NCBI GenBank assembly: GCA_902826615.1
Contig: CADEFN010000003.1
Coordinates: 579,133-643,132, forward strand
Reading direction: 5' to 3'
DNA from: an uncultured Gemmatimonadota bacterium
Lineage (GTDB): Bacteria; Gemmatimonadota; Gemmatimonadetes; Gemmatimonadales; Gemmatimonadaceae
DNA: 64,000 nucleotides
The notes under the pieces were generated by a model. That model had not been told where the DNA came from. It searched no databases and saw only the letters and a program-made list of their open reading frames with translations. Every line of letters starts with the position of its first letter. The stretch's first letter is position 1. This document shows positions 1-7,809 of this stretch, one piece after another. The translations under genes and the position numbers were made by a program.

Positions 1-47
1 TTGATGCGGTCTCTCGTGCCTCCCGTGCCTCTCGTGCCTCCGCTTTT
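1..47. other. Upstream leader with short degenerate tandem repeat
   Basis: This short non-coding stretch precedes the malic enzyme gene. It contains three imperfect copies of a CTCGTGCCTCC-like unit (about 13-41). No convincing promoter or Shine-Dalgarno sequence is visible, and whatever gene lies to the left is outside the window. Confidence 0.3.
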
Positions 48-2354
48 ATGAAACGCCAGGACGCCCTCGACTACCACGCCCTCCCCAAACCGGGGAAAAT
101 TGCGGTTGTTCCCACCAAGCCGCTCACCAACCAGCGCGACCTGGCCCTTGCCTATTCGCCGGGCGTGGCCGAGCCCTGTCTGGAGATCAAGAAAAATCCC
201 GAGGCCGCGTACAAGTATACCGCCAAGGGTAATCTGGTCGCGGTCGTCACCAACGGCACTGCTGTACTCGGTTTGGGAAACATCGGCGCGCTGGCGGGCA
301 AGCCGGTGATGGAGGGCAAGGGCAATCTCTTCAAGCAGTTTGCCGACCTCGACGTGTTCGATCTGGAAGTGGGATCAGAGGACCCGCAGGACGTCATCCG
401 GTTCTGCCAGCTGCTCGAACCCACGGTTGGCGGCATCAACCTCGAAGACATTCGCGCCCCCGACTGCTTTATCGTCGAGGAGACGCTGCGAAAGACCATG
501 AAGATTCCGGTCTTCCACGATGATCAGCACGGGACGGCCATCATTTCAGGTGCCGCGCTCCTCAACGCGCTGGAGATCGTGGGCAAGCCGCTCGATCAGG
601 TGCGTGTGGTCTTTTCGGGTGCGGGCGCAGCGGCCATTGCCACTGCCATGCACTACGAGCGGCTCGGCGTGAAGCGCGAGCACATCCTGATGTGCGACAA
701 GGAAGGGGTGATTTTTGCGGGCCGTGTCGATCACATGGACCCGTACAAGGCGCGCTTTGCGGCCGACACCTCGCTGCGCACACTGCAGGAGGCCCTGGTT
801 GGCGCCGATGTCTTTGTCGGTTTGTCAGCGGCCGGTGCCGTGACCCCGGAGATGGTGGCCGGCATGGCGCCCGACCCGATTGTTTTTGCGCTCGCCAATC
901 CTGTCCCCGAGATCATGCCTGGGGAGGTGAAGGCCGTGCGACCCGACGCGATCGTGGCCACGGGTCGCAGCGACTACCCCAACCAGATCAACAACGTCCT
1001 CTGTTTTCCGTTCATCTTCCGTGGAGCGCTCGATGCCCGCGCCACTGAAGTGAACGAGGAAATGAAGATGGCGGCGACTCGTGCGCTTGCCGCGCTGGCC
1101 CGGGAAGACGTCCCTGACAACGTCTCGGCGCTGTATGGCTTGCGACGGGTCACCTTTGGTCGCGAGTACCTCATTCCCTTCCCGTTCGATCCTCGTGTGT
1201 TGCTCTGGGTTGCGCCAGCGGTGGCATGGGCCGCGGTCGCGAGCGGAGTGGCCGAGTCGTTCATCGATCTCGAGGACTACCGCGAGTCTCTGGAAAGCCG
1301 GCTGGGACGTGCGCGAGGAATCATGCGCGGCATCATCAATCGCGCCGTGCGCGATCCCAAGCGGCTCGTGCTCCCCGAGGGTGAAAACCGGAAGATGATT
1401 CGGGCTGCGCGAATCCTGGTGGACGAGGGGATGGCCCAGCCGATCCTCCTCGGCAACGCCGACAAGATCCGCCAGCGCGCCGAGGTGGATGGGATATCGC
1501 TCGAAGACATCCAGGTCGAGGATCCCGCCCGGTCTGACCGCCGGGAATCCTACGCCCTTCACCTCTGGGAGAAACGGCAGCGCAAAGGGCTCTCGCTGGC
1601 CGAGTCTCAGCGGCTTTTGTACAACGGCAACTACTACGGGTGCGTGATGGTGACTCGTGGCGACGCCGACGCCGTGCTGACCGGCATGACGACGTCGTAC
1701 CCCGAGGCCCTGCGCCCCGCCCTGCAGGTGATTGGCGCCAACCCCAGAACGGGGCTGGTGGCGGGTATGTACATGCTCGTCTTTGAGAAGCAGGTGATTT
1801 TCTGCGGGGATACCACGGTCAACTTCGAGCCGACGTCGGAGCAGCTGGCGCAGATCGCGATTGCAGCCAGTCGAATTGTCCGCGTTTTTGGCCAGGATCC
1901 CAGGATTGCGCTCCTTTCCTTCTCCAACTTCGGGTCGGTTCGGCACCCTGAGGCAGACCGGGTGGCGCAGGCCGTAGCACTCATCAGGCAGCTGGATCCC
2001 ACGTTGATGGTCGACGGGGAGATGCAGGCCGACACCGCCGTTGATGGCGTTACGCTTGGGGAGACGTTCCCCTTCTCGACGCTCAAGGAAACGGCTAACG
2101 TGTTGATATTCCCCAACTTGAGCGCAGGCAACATTGCCTACAAACTCCTCCACCATCTGGGTGGGGCGACGGCGATAGGCCCGATCCTGGTGGGGATGGC
2201 CCAGCCGGTGCACATCCTGGAAATGGGGGCAAGTGTCCAGGACATCGTCAACATGGCCGCCGTGGCCGTGATGGATGCCCAGGAGCGCACCCGATCGACC
2301 GAACGGTCACGGCCGGAGCTCTCAACATCGGGACGGGCTTTTTCGTTCTTGTAG
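48..2354 (+). CDS. maeB: NADP-dependent malic enzyme fused to a phosphotransacetylase-like domain
   Basis: The 768-residue product matches the long MaeB architecture. Residues about 15-155 form the malic domain (YSPGVAEPC near 37, FHDDQHGTA near 154). Residues about 160-400 form the NAD(P) domain with the dinucleotide motif [11 protein letters not shown] near 187 and ALANPVPEI. From about 430 to the end lies a phosphate acetyl/butyryltransferase-like domain ([27 protein letters not shown]). It should decarboxylate malate to pyruvate in the cytoplasm, feeding NADPH and gluconeogenesis. In characterised MaeB proteins the C-terminal domain is regulatory rather than an active transacetylase. The next gene is PEP carboxykinase, so the pair sits at the PEP-pyruvate-oxaloacetate node. 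The ATG at 48 gives the normal family N-terminus. Confidence 0.96.
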   Translation: MKRQDALDYHALPKPGKIAVVPTKPLTNQRDLALAYSPGVAEPCLEIKKNPEAAYKYTAKGNLVAVVTNGTAVLGLGNIGALAGKPVMEGKGNLFKQFADLDVFDLEVGSEDPQDVIRFCQLLEPTVGGINLEDIRAPDCFIVEETLRKTMKIPVFHDDQHGTAIISGAALLNALEIVGKPLDQVRVVFSGAGAAAIATAMHYERLGVKREHILMCDKEGVIFAGRVDHMDPYKARFAADTSLRTLQEALVGADVFVGLSAAGAVTPEMVAGMAPDPIVFALANPVPEIMPGEVKAVRPDAIVATGRSDYPNQINNVLCFPFIFRGALDARATEVNEEMKMAATRALAALAREDVPDNVSALYGLRRVTFGREYLIPFPFDPRVLLWVAPAVAWAAVASGVAESFIDLEDYRESLESRLGRARGIMRGIINRAVRDPKRLVLPEGENRKMIRAARILVDEGMAQPILLGNADKIRQRAEVDGISLEDIQVEDPARSDRRESYALHLWEKRQRKGLSLAESQRLLYNGNYYGCVMVTRGDADAVLTGMTTSYPEALRPALQVIGANPRTGLVAGMYMLVFEKQVIFCGDTTVNFEPTSEQLAQIAIAASRIVRVFGQDPRIALLSFSNFGSVRHPEADRVAQAVALIRQLDPTLMVDGEMQADTAVDGVTLGETFPFSTLKETANVLIFPNLSAGNIAYKLLHHLGGATAIGPILVGMAQPVHILEMGASVQDIVNMAAVAVMDAQERTRSTERSRPELSTSGRAFSFL

Positions 2355-2509
2355 TCCGAACAGAGGTTGGACCTCTGCACATCGGTGAGACATCTTTCAA
2401 GACGGGCGGCCGCAGTTCAATCGATTGCGCCGCCCTGTTGTATCCCGGTACCACTGCGCGTCTATTCGCTGCCGTTCCTCACTGCATTCCAACTCTTTCC
2501 TCGACATAG

Positions 2510-4105
2510 ATGACCTCCACGTCCACACCGACCACGGGCCTCGAGGGCCAGGGCCTTTCACCCTCGGGACGCGTCCACTGGAATCAGGTGGCGCCGGCGC
2601 TGATCCAGGCGGCGGTTGTCCGAGGTGAGGGAACGCTGGCTGATATGGGGCCTTTTGTGGCCGTGACCGCTCCGCACACGGGGCGCTCCCCCAATGACAA
2701 GTTCGTGGTGAAGGAGCCGACCACCGAACAGGATGTGGACTGGGGCAAGGTGAACCAGCCGCTTGCCGAGGAAAAGTTCGACCTCCTGCTCGCCGACGTG
2801 AAGACGTACCTGAATGGGCTCGATGAGCTCTTCGTGCAGGACCTGTATTGTGGTGCCGACGCGAAACACCGGCTCAGTGTGCGCTACGTGCTGCCTAACG
2901 CCTGGCACGCGAGTTTTGTCCGCAACATGTTCATCCGCCCCGAGCCGCAGGACCTGCCGACCTTTTCGCCAAACTTCACGGTGCTGCACGCGCCGGAGTT
3001 CCAGGCCTCGCCGGAGCGTCACGGGACCCGCACGGGCACGTTCATCGTCCTGCATCTCGCGCGCCGCATGATTCTCATTGGTGGCACGCGGTACGCCGGT
3101 GAACTCAAGAAGGCCATGTTCACGGTGATGAACTACCTCATGCCCAAAACGGGTGTGCTGTCCATGCACTGCTCGGCCAACATCGGAGCCACGGGTGATG
3201 TCGCCCTTTTCTTCGGGTTGTCAGGCACCGGGAAAACCACGCTGTCGGCCGACCCCGAGCGCGGGCTGATCGGCGACGACGAACATGGCTGGTCGAACGA
3301 GGGAGTGTTCAACTACGAGGGTGGCTGCTACGCCAAAGCCATCAACCTGTCGAAGGAACAGGAGCCGGACATCTACGCCACCACGCAGATGTTCGGGACC
3401 ATTCTGGAAAATGTGGTGCTCGACAGCAGCCTCCGGACGGTGCGTTTCGAGGATCAGTCGATCACCGAGAACACCCGTGCCTCGTACCCGCTGCATTACA
3501 TCCGCAACTTTGTGCCGAGTGGGCGCGGCGGGCATCCGCACAACATCGTGTTTCTCACCGCCGATGCATTCGGCGTGTTGCCCCCCATCGCGCGCCTCAC
3601 GCGTGACCAGGCGATGTACTACTTCATGTCCGGATATACGGCCAAGGTCGCGGGCACCGAACGCGGGGTCACCGAACCCCAGGCCACCTTCTCCTCCTGC
3701 TTCGGCGCGGTGTTCCTGGTATGGCACCCCACGCGGTACGCGGAAATGCTCGGGAAGCTGATCGACCAGCACAAGTCGCGGGTCTGGCTCGTGAACACCG
3801 GGTGGAGCGGCGGAGCCTACGGCACAGGCAAACGCATGAAGATCTCGCACACGCGGGCGATGGTTCGCGCCGCGCTGTCGGGTTCGCTGGATGGCGTACC
3901 GACCGTGACTGACCCCGTGTTCGGGCTGCACATCCCGTCGACGGTGCCCGACGTGCCTAACGAAGTCCTGACCCCCAGGTCGACCTGGAGCGATGGCGCG
4001 GCCTACGATGCGCAGGCGCACAAACTCTCGGAGATGTTCCGCAAGAACTTCGAGAAGTTCGGGTCGGTCGACCCCACCATCGTGGCCGCCGGTCCCAGGG
4101 GATAG
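2510..4105 (+). CDS. pckA: Phosphoenolpyruvate carboxykinase (ATP)
   Basis: The 531-residue protein has the usual length of ATP-dependent PEPCK, which converts oxaloacetate and ATP to PEP, CO2 and ADP as the first committed step of gluconeogenesis. Visible signatures are the substrate arginine region TGRSPNDKF near residue 61, the kinase-1a P-loop GLSGTGKTTLS near 236-246, the metal/kinase-2 segment GLIGDDEHGW just after it, and ENTRASYPLHYI near 324. The ATG at 2510 has only a weak ribosome site. The 155-bp gap from the malic enzyme gene contains nothing I recognise. An HD hydrolase starts 9 bp downstream and is probably co-transcribed. Confidence 0.97.
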   Translation: MTSTSTPTTGLEGQGLSPSGRVHWNQVAPALIQAAVVRGEGTLADMGPFVAVTAPHTGRSPNDKFVVKEPTTEQDVDWGKVNQPLAEEKFDLLLADVKTYLNGLDELFVQDLYCGADAKHRLSVRYVLPNAWHASFVRNMFIRPEPQDLPTFSPNFTVLHAPEFQASPERHGTRTGTFIVLHLARRMILIGGTRYAGELKKAMFTVMNYLMPKTGVLSMHCSANIGATGDVALFFGLSGTGKTTLSADPERGLIGDDEHGWSNEGVFNYEGGCYAKAINLSKEQEPDIYATTQMFGTILENVVLDSSLRTVRFEDQSITENTRASYPLHYIRNFVPSGRGGHPHNIVFLTADAFGVLPPIARLTRDQAMYYFMSGYTAKVAGTERGVTEPQATFSSCFGAVFLVWHPTRYAEMLGKLIDQHKSRVWLVNTGWSGGAYGTGKRMKISHTRAMVRAALSGSLDGVPTVTDPVFGLHIPSTVPDVPNEVLTPRSTWSDGAAYDAQAHKLSEMFRKNFEKFGSVDPTIVAAGPRG

Positions 4106-4114
4106 GGCCAGCGG

Positions 4115-5332
4115 GTGGATTTCATCCGCGACCCGCTCTGGAACAACATTCGTGTCGATGCACGTGCCCTTCGGCTCATCGACACGCCGGTGTTTCAGCG
4201 GCTGCGCTACGTCCGTCAGCTCGGGTGGGCCTACCTGGTCTACCCCGGCGCCACGCATGCGCGCTTCGAGCACGCGTTAGGCGCCTGGCATCTTGCCGGC
4301 ATCGCCATCCAGCGCCTCGATGAAGCAGGGGCCCTCGACGGTGTCAGCATCGAGGAACGCGCGGTGGTGCGGGCCGCGGCCCTGCTGCACGATGTGGGGC
4401 ACTACCCCTTCTCGCACGCCCTCGAAGAAATCGGCGCCCCGCATCACGAAGAGGTTGCACGCCCCCTCGTCGCCACGGGAGACATTGCGGCGATCCTCTC
4501 CGAAATCGCCCCCGACGCACCAGCGCGTGTGCTCTCACTCATGCGGGGCCGTTCCGAGTCCCCGCTGCAGGGGCTGATCTCGGGCTCACTCGACCTCGAC
4601 AAAATCGAGTACCTCAAGCGCGACGCCCTCATGTGCGGCGTGCCTTACGGCGAGATCGATGTCGATCGCCTGATCAATGCCCTCACGGTCGCCGTTGACC
4701 CGGTCACCGGCCGCCTCGCCGTGGCCATACGCGAAAAGGGACTGTCGGCGCTGGAGTCGCTCCTGTTCGCCAAGTACCAGATGTACCGCAACGTGTACTG
4801 GCATCATGCGGTGCGAAGCGCCACGGCGATGTACAAGCGGCTGGTCGATGACGCCCTCGGCGCTGGCGTGCTGCACGTGCGCGATCTGGCGTCGTTTTCC
4901 GACGAAGCGTTGCTGCATACACTCGAAGAGCGCTGGCCGTCGTCCCTGCTGCACGCGTTGCGGAACCGTCGCCTCTACAAACGGGCCTTTGAGTGTGCGG
5001 CCGCCGATCTGGCCGGCGCCGACATCGAGTGGCTCTCGTGGGATCGTGTGGCGGCAATCGCCCGCGAGAACACCCTGGCCGCGGAACTCGGGTTGGAGCC
5101 CGGTGAAGTGCTGATCGACTACCCCGAGAAGACGCAAATGCTGGGGCTCGACATGCCGGTGGTGCGTCGCGACGGCGCCGTCCAGCGCCTGACGAGTGCG
5201 GGCCTGGCTGGGGCGATCAATCTTCCGACGCTGGCCGACCAGCTCTACAGCTCGGCGCGGTGGCTTCGGATCTTTGTCGCGAGACCGGTAACACTCGACC
5301 GCGAGTGGGTGATGGACCGCTTACGTCCCTGA
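4115..5332 (+). CDS. HD-domain phosphohydrolase
   Basis: The 405-residue cytoplasmic protein belongs to the HD superfamily and resembles dGTPase/SAMHD1-like deoxynucleotide hydrolases. Metal ligands are visible in HARFEHALG (about residues 49-57), HDVGHYPFSH (about 92-101) and the later aspartate segment SGSLDLDKIEYLKRDA (about 153-168). It begins at GTG 4115, 9 bp after the pckA stop, the only start that keeps the expected N-terminus (FIRDPLWNNIRV). The substrate cannot be read from sequence; dNTPs or phosphorylated nucleotides are likely. Co-transcription with pckA is suggested by spacing alone. Confidence 0.85.
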   Translation: MDFIRDPLWNNIRVDARALRLIDTPVFQRLRYVRQLGWAYLVYPGATHARFEHALGAWHLAGIAIQRLDEAGALDGVSIEERAVVRAAALLHDVGHYPFSHALEEIGAPHHEEVARPLVATGDIAAILSEIAPDAPARVLSLMRGRSESPLQGLISGSLDLDKIEYLKRDALMCGVPYGEIDVDRLINALTVAVDPVTGRLAVAIREKGLSALESLLFAKYQMYRNVYWHHAVRSATAMYKRLVDDALGAGVLHVRDLASFSDEALLHTLEERWPSSLLHALRNRRLYKRAFECAAADLAGADIEWLSWDRVAAIARENTLAAELGLEPGEVLIDYPEKTQMLGLDMPVVRRDGAVQRLTSAGLAGAINLPTLADQLYSSARWLRIFVARPVTLDREWVMDRLRP

Positions 5333-5344
5333 TCACCCTACGCC

Positions 5345-5364
5345 GTCCCCGCGAACGCGGGGAC
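5345..5364. terminator. Perfect 9-bp hairpin between convergent genes
   Basis: GTCCCCGCG and CGCGGGGAC are separated by AA. They lie between the stop of the HD-domain gene and the stop of the opposing small gene. The position suggests a bidirectional terminator, but there is no T-tract on either side, so it could instead be an mRNA 3'-end stabiliser. Confidence 0.4.
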
Positions 5365-5372
5365 CTGCTCCA

Positions 5373-5567
5373 CTACGCCTTTTCTCTTCCCCGCGCCTCG
5401 GCGAGTTTGCGCGCTATGCCGCGATAGAAGGCGGCATGCTCTGCCTTCTGCTCGGCGTCAAAGCCGCTGGCCGTGGCTTCGAGCGCGTAGAGAATATTCC
5501 CCAGATACAGCGCCGAGAGTTCGGCGACGGACTCGCCCCCAGGCTCAGCCGGGGACGACATCGCCAT
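5373..5567 (-). CDS. Small conserved-looking protein of unknown function (64 aa)
   Basis: This is a predicted soluble helical 64-residue protein, rich in Ala and Glu (LYLGNILYALEATASGFD, then EHAAFYRGIARKLAEARG). Its start overlaps the end of the PP2C gene by 23 bp on the same strand, which suggests translational coupling and a role with that phosphatase. A second in-frame ATG two codons later (5561) is an alternative start. I do not recognise the family. Good coding-like composition and the operon overlap support it as a real gene. Confidence 0.55.
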   Translation of the reverse strand: MAMSSPAEPGGESVAELSALYLGNILYALEATASGFDAEQKAEHAAFYRGIARKLAEARGREKA

Positions 5568-6327
5568 GACGCGGGGTGGGGTGTTCGTTGCCGTCGGTCG
5601 ACGTCACCTGAATCACGATCGCGGTGATGTTGTCGAGGCCACCACGATAGTTGGCCTCGGCAATCAGGGCGTCCACCACCCGACCCGCGCTTGCGCGTGA
5701 GAGCAGCAGCTGCTGCAGCCGCCGGTCGTCGACCATGCCCGTGAGACCATCGCTGGCGACAAGGAAGACATCACCGGCACGCAGCTCACCTGTGTAGGTG
5801 TCGGGCTCGACGTTTTCCCCCGCGCCAACGCAGCGGGTGATCACGTTGCTGTACGGATGGTATCGGGCCTGCTCGGGAGTGAGCAATCCGGCGTCGACCT
5901 GCTCCTGGACGTAGGAATGGTCCTTGGTCAGCTGCCGCAGGGCGCCGTCGCGCAGGAGATACACACGAGAGTCGCCAACCTGCCCGATAAGAAAACGTCC
6001 CTCCGATACGAGCAGGATGGACGCGGTGGTACCCATTCCCTGTTTGTCGCTTTCGTGAATGGTGCGATCGTAGACAGCGCGGTTGGCGTTTTGAATCGAC
6101 GCGGCTACCCGTTCGACCGCCGCCTCGTCGAGCTCACCCATCTCGCTCAGCTCACGCGAGACGATCTGCACCGTCATCTCGCTGGCCACCTCGCCAGCAG
6201 CGTGTCCTCCCATTCCATCGGCAACGATGAACAGCCCGCGCTCACGAGTAGCATGCGCAAAAAACGCATCCTCGTTGCCGGAGCGGATCATGCCAACATC
6301 GGTTCGAGCGGCGACGGTGAGGTCCAT
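5545..6327 (-). CDS. PP2C-family Ser/Thr protein phosphatase (Stp1/PrpC-like)
   Basis: The 260-residue protein has the bacterial PP2C motifs in order: SGNEDAFF, VADGMGGHAAGEVAS, GDSRVYLLRDG, VASDGLTGMVDD and GLDNITAIVIQV. It supplies the metal-binding aspartates of a Mn/Mg-dependent phosphatase that would reverse Hanks-type kinase signalling. I chose ATG 6327 because it is one base after the stop of the upstream FHA gene and is preceded by a purine-rich gagggggg ribosome site; a GTG at 6345 in the same frame would overlap that gene. The FHA-PP2C-small-gene order suggests a phospho-signalling operon. Confidence 0.93.
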   Translation of the reverse strand: MDLTVAARTDVGMIRSGNEDAFFAHATRERGLFIVADGMGGHAAGEVASEMTVQIVSRELSEMGELDEAAVERVAASIQNANRAVYDRTIHESDKQGMGTTASILLVSEGRFLIGQVGDSRVYLLRDGALRQLTKDHSYVQEQVDAGLLTPEQARYHPYSNVITRCVGAGENVEPDTYTGELRAGDVFLVASDGLTGMVDDRRLQQLLLSRASAGRVVDALIAEANYRGGLDNITAIVIQVTSTDGNEHPTPRHGDVVPG

Positions 6328-6328
6328 G

Positions 6329-7600
6329 TTATGCCCCCCTCGCACGCCAGACGACGATAAGGATCAAGGCCACAAACACCATGAGTACGAGCCAAAACAA
6401 CGGAGAACGACGAGATCCGGGTGCCGCTGCGGGTGGTGCATGCTCGGCAAGTTCCTTCAGCCGAGCCTCCGCCCGTTTGGGGTCCGGTCCCTTCACCCCA
6501 ACAATAACCCGAGTCTCACCAGAAGGGCGAGCCGGTATTCCAGTTATGCGCAAAACTGCCTTTACTCCGCCAAACCGGACCTCGCTCCCGGGGACCAGCT
6601 GCACTTCGTCCGCGATCCGGGTGCCGCCCACATAGGTGCCGTTCGTCGATTCCAGATCGACCAGCCACCAGGCGTCGTCCTTTCGCTGCAGCTTGGCGTG
6701 GCTGTCCGACACGCTCTCGTCATTCAGCACCACGTCATTGTATTGGCCACGCCCAATTTCCACACGCGGGACGGTGATCTCATGGCGCGTCCCCCTGGTG
6801 GGGCCCTCGTTGACGATCTCGAAATATCCGAGAACGGGCCGCAGCTCGTCCTTGGGCGGTGCCGCGCGAACAGACTGGGGCGTCGGCCTGGCCGCGGCGA
6901 ATGTGCCGGTGTTGGCCAGTGCGGGAATGGGTGCCTCCGCCACGTTCACGGGCGCGTCCTCGGCGTAAAAGCGAAACTCCTCCCGACCAATGCGAAGGCT
7001 GTCACCCCGGCCGAGGGGAAGCTCTGCCTGCACCCTGGCATCGTTGACCCAGACCCCGTTGGCAGAGGTGTCGAGCACCATGTAGCCGTCGGGCACACGG
7101 CGAATCGAGGCATGCTGCCGTGACACGTCGCGAGCGGAAATGACCACGTCGCAACCCGGGTCGCGACCAATGCTGAGCCCACCGTCGGGTATGGGATACT
7201 CACGGCCATCCACCTGAGAGAGGAGCCGCCCGGCACGACGACTGCTTTTGACTGTCGGGCCCGGGGTCGCGATGCGAACGTCGGTATCGTCACTCAGAGC
7301 CACCGTCTCGCCCAGCTGCTGCTCATCGCCAAACCGCAGCTCGCAGCCGCTGAGGGCAATGCGGTCGCCGTGCAGGAGGGGTGTGGGTTCGCCCACCACG
7401 ACTCCGTTGAGCTGCACGCCGTGGGCGCCCGTACCGGGCGCGAGGGTCACCGCGGGCCCCGCGAGATTGATCACGGCGGAGGCGTCGTCAGCCGACCCCT
7501 CTCCCGCCGGGAGACGCACCTCCAGCTCACCTCCCCAGCCGACACGGTTCTGGCCCGGCCGGAGGGGATATCGCGAGTCCCGGAGCTGCAGAAAGGGCAT
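6329..7600 (-). CDS. Triple FHA-domain membrane-anchored protein
   Basis: About 423 residues from ATG 7600 (MPFLQLRD); an upstream in-frame extension to 7666 has an unlikely N-terminus. Three forkhead-associated phosphothreonine-binding modules are visible. One is N-terminal and degenerate. One is central with SIGRDPGCDVVIS and SRQHASIRR. The third has VEIGRGQYNDVVLNDESVSD and ESTNGTYVGG. A single hydrophobic segment (FWLVLMVFVALILIVVW) lies at the extreme C-terminus, so the FHA domains should face the cytoplasm from a tail anchor. It sits one base upstream of a PP2C phosphatase, so it probably reads phosphorylation erased by that enzyme. It is divergent from uvrA. Confidence 0.9.
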   Translation of the reverse strand: MPFLQLRDSRYPLRPGQNRVGWGGELEVRLPAGEGSADDASAVINLAGPAVTLAPGTGAHGVQLNGVVVGEPTPLLHGDRIALSGCELRFGDEQQLGETVALSDDTDVRIATPGPTVKSSRRAGRLLSQVDGREYPIPDGGLSIGRDPGCDVVISARDVSRQHASIRRVPDGYMVLDTSANGVWVNDARVQAELPLGRGDSLRIGREEFRFYAEDAPVNVAEAPIPALANTGTFAAARPTPQSVRAAPPKDELRPVLGYFEIVNEGPTRGTRHEITVPRVEIGRGQYNDVVLNDESVSDSHAKLQRKDDAWWLVDLESTNGTYVGGTRIADEVQLVPGSEVRFGGVKAVLRITGIPARPSGETRVIVGVKGPDPKRAEARLKELAEHAPPAAAPGSRRSPLFWLVLMVFVALILIVVWRARGA

Positions 7601-7809
7601 TGCGGGGGAGTTTGGGCATTGCCGAAACAACGAGGCCGCCGCATGGAGCAAGGCGGCGGCACTCATTGAAGCGGGGGAAACCTATTGGGCCTTGTCTGCG
7701 GGCCGCAAGCGCCGAGCACCTGCGCTGTGACGGGGCGGGTGCGGCACGTATTACACGAGGGCAGAACGTCCGGGAGCGTGGTCAACTCGACCCGGTTAGC
7801 TTCCCGCCT
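7601..7809. promoter_or_regulatory. Divergent intergenic region between FHA gene and uvrA
   Basis: This 209-bp spacer must hold the promoters of the FHA/PP2C operon and of uvrA. I could not identify a convincing -35/-10 pair or a LexA-type palindrome by eye. Confidence 0.3.

Noticed and set aside
825-2213. Long minus-strand open frame inside the malic enzyme gene
   Set aside because: It is a shadow of the highly GC-rich plus-strand gene; the product has no family features and the sense gene is unmistakable.
5345-5364. Hairpin GTCCCCGCG/CGCGGGGAC resembling part of a type I-E CRISPR repeat
   Set aside because: Only one copy is present, with no spacer-repeat periodicity, so it is a hairpin between convergent genes and not an array.
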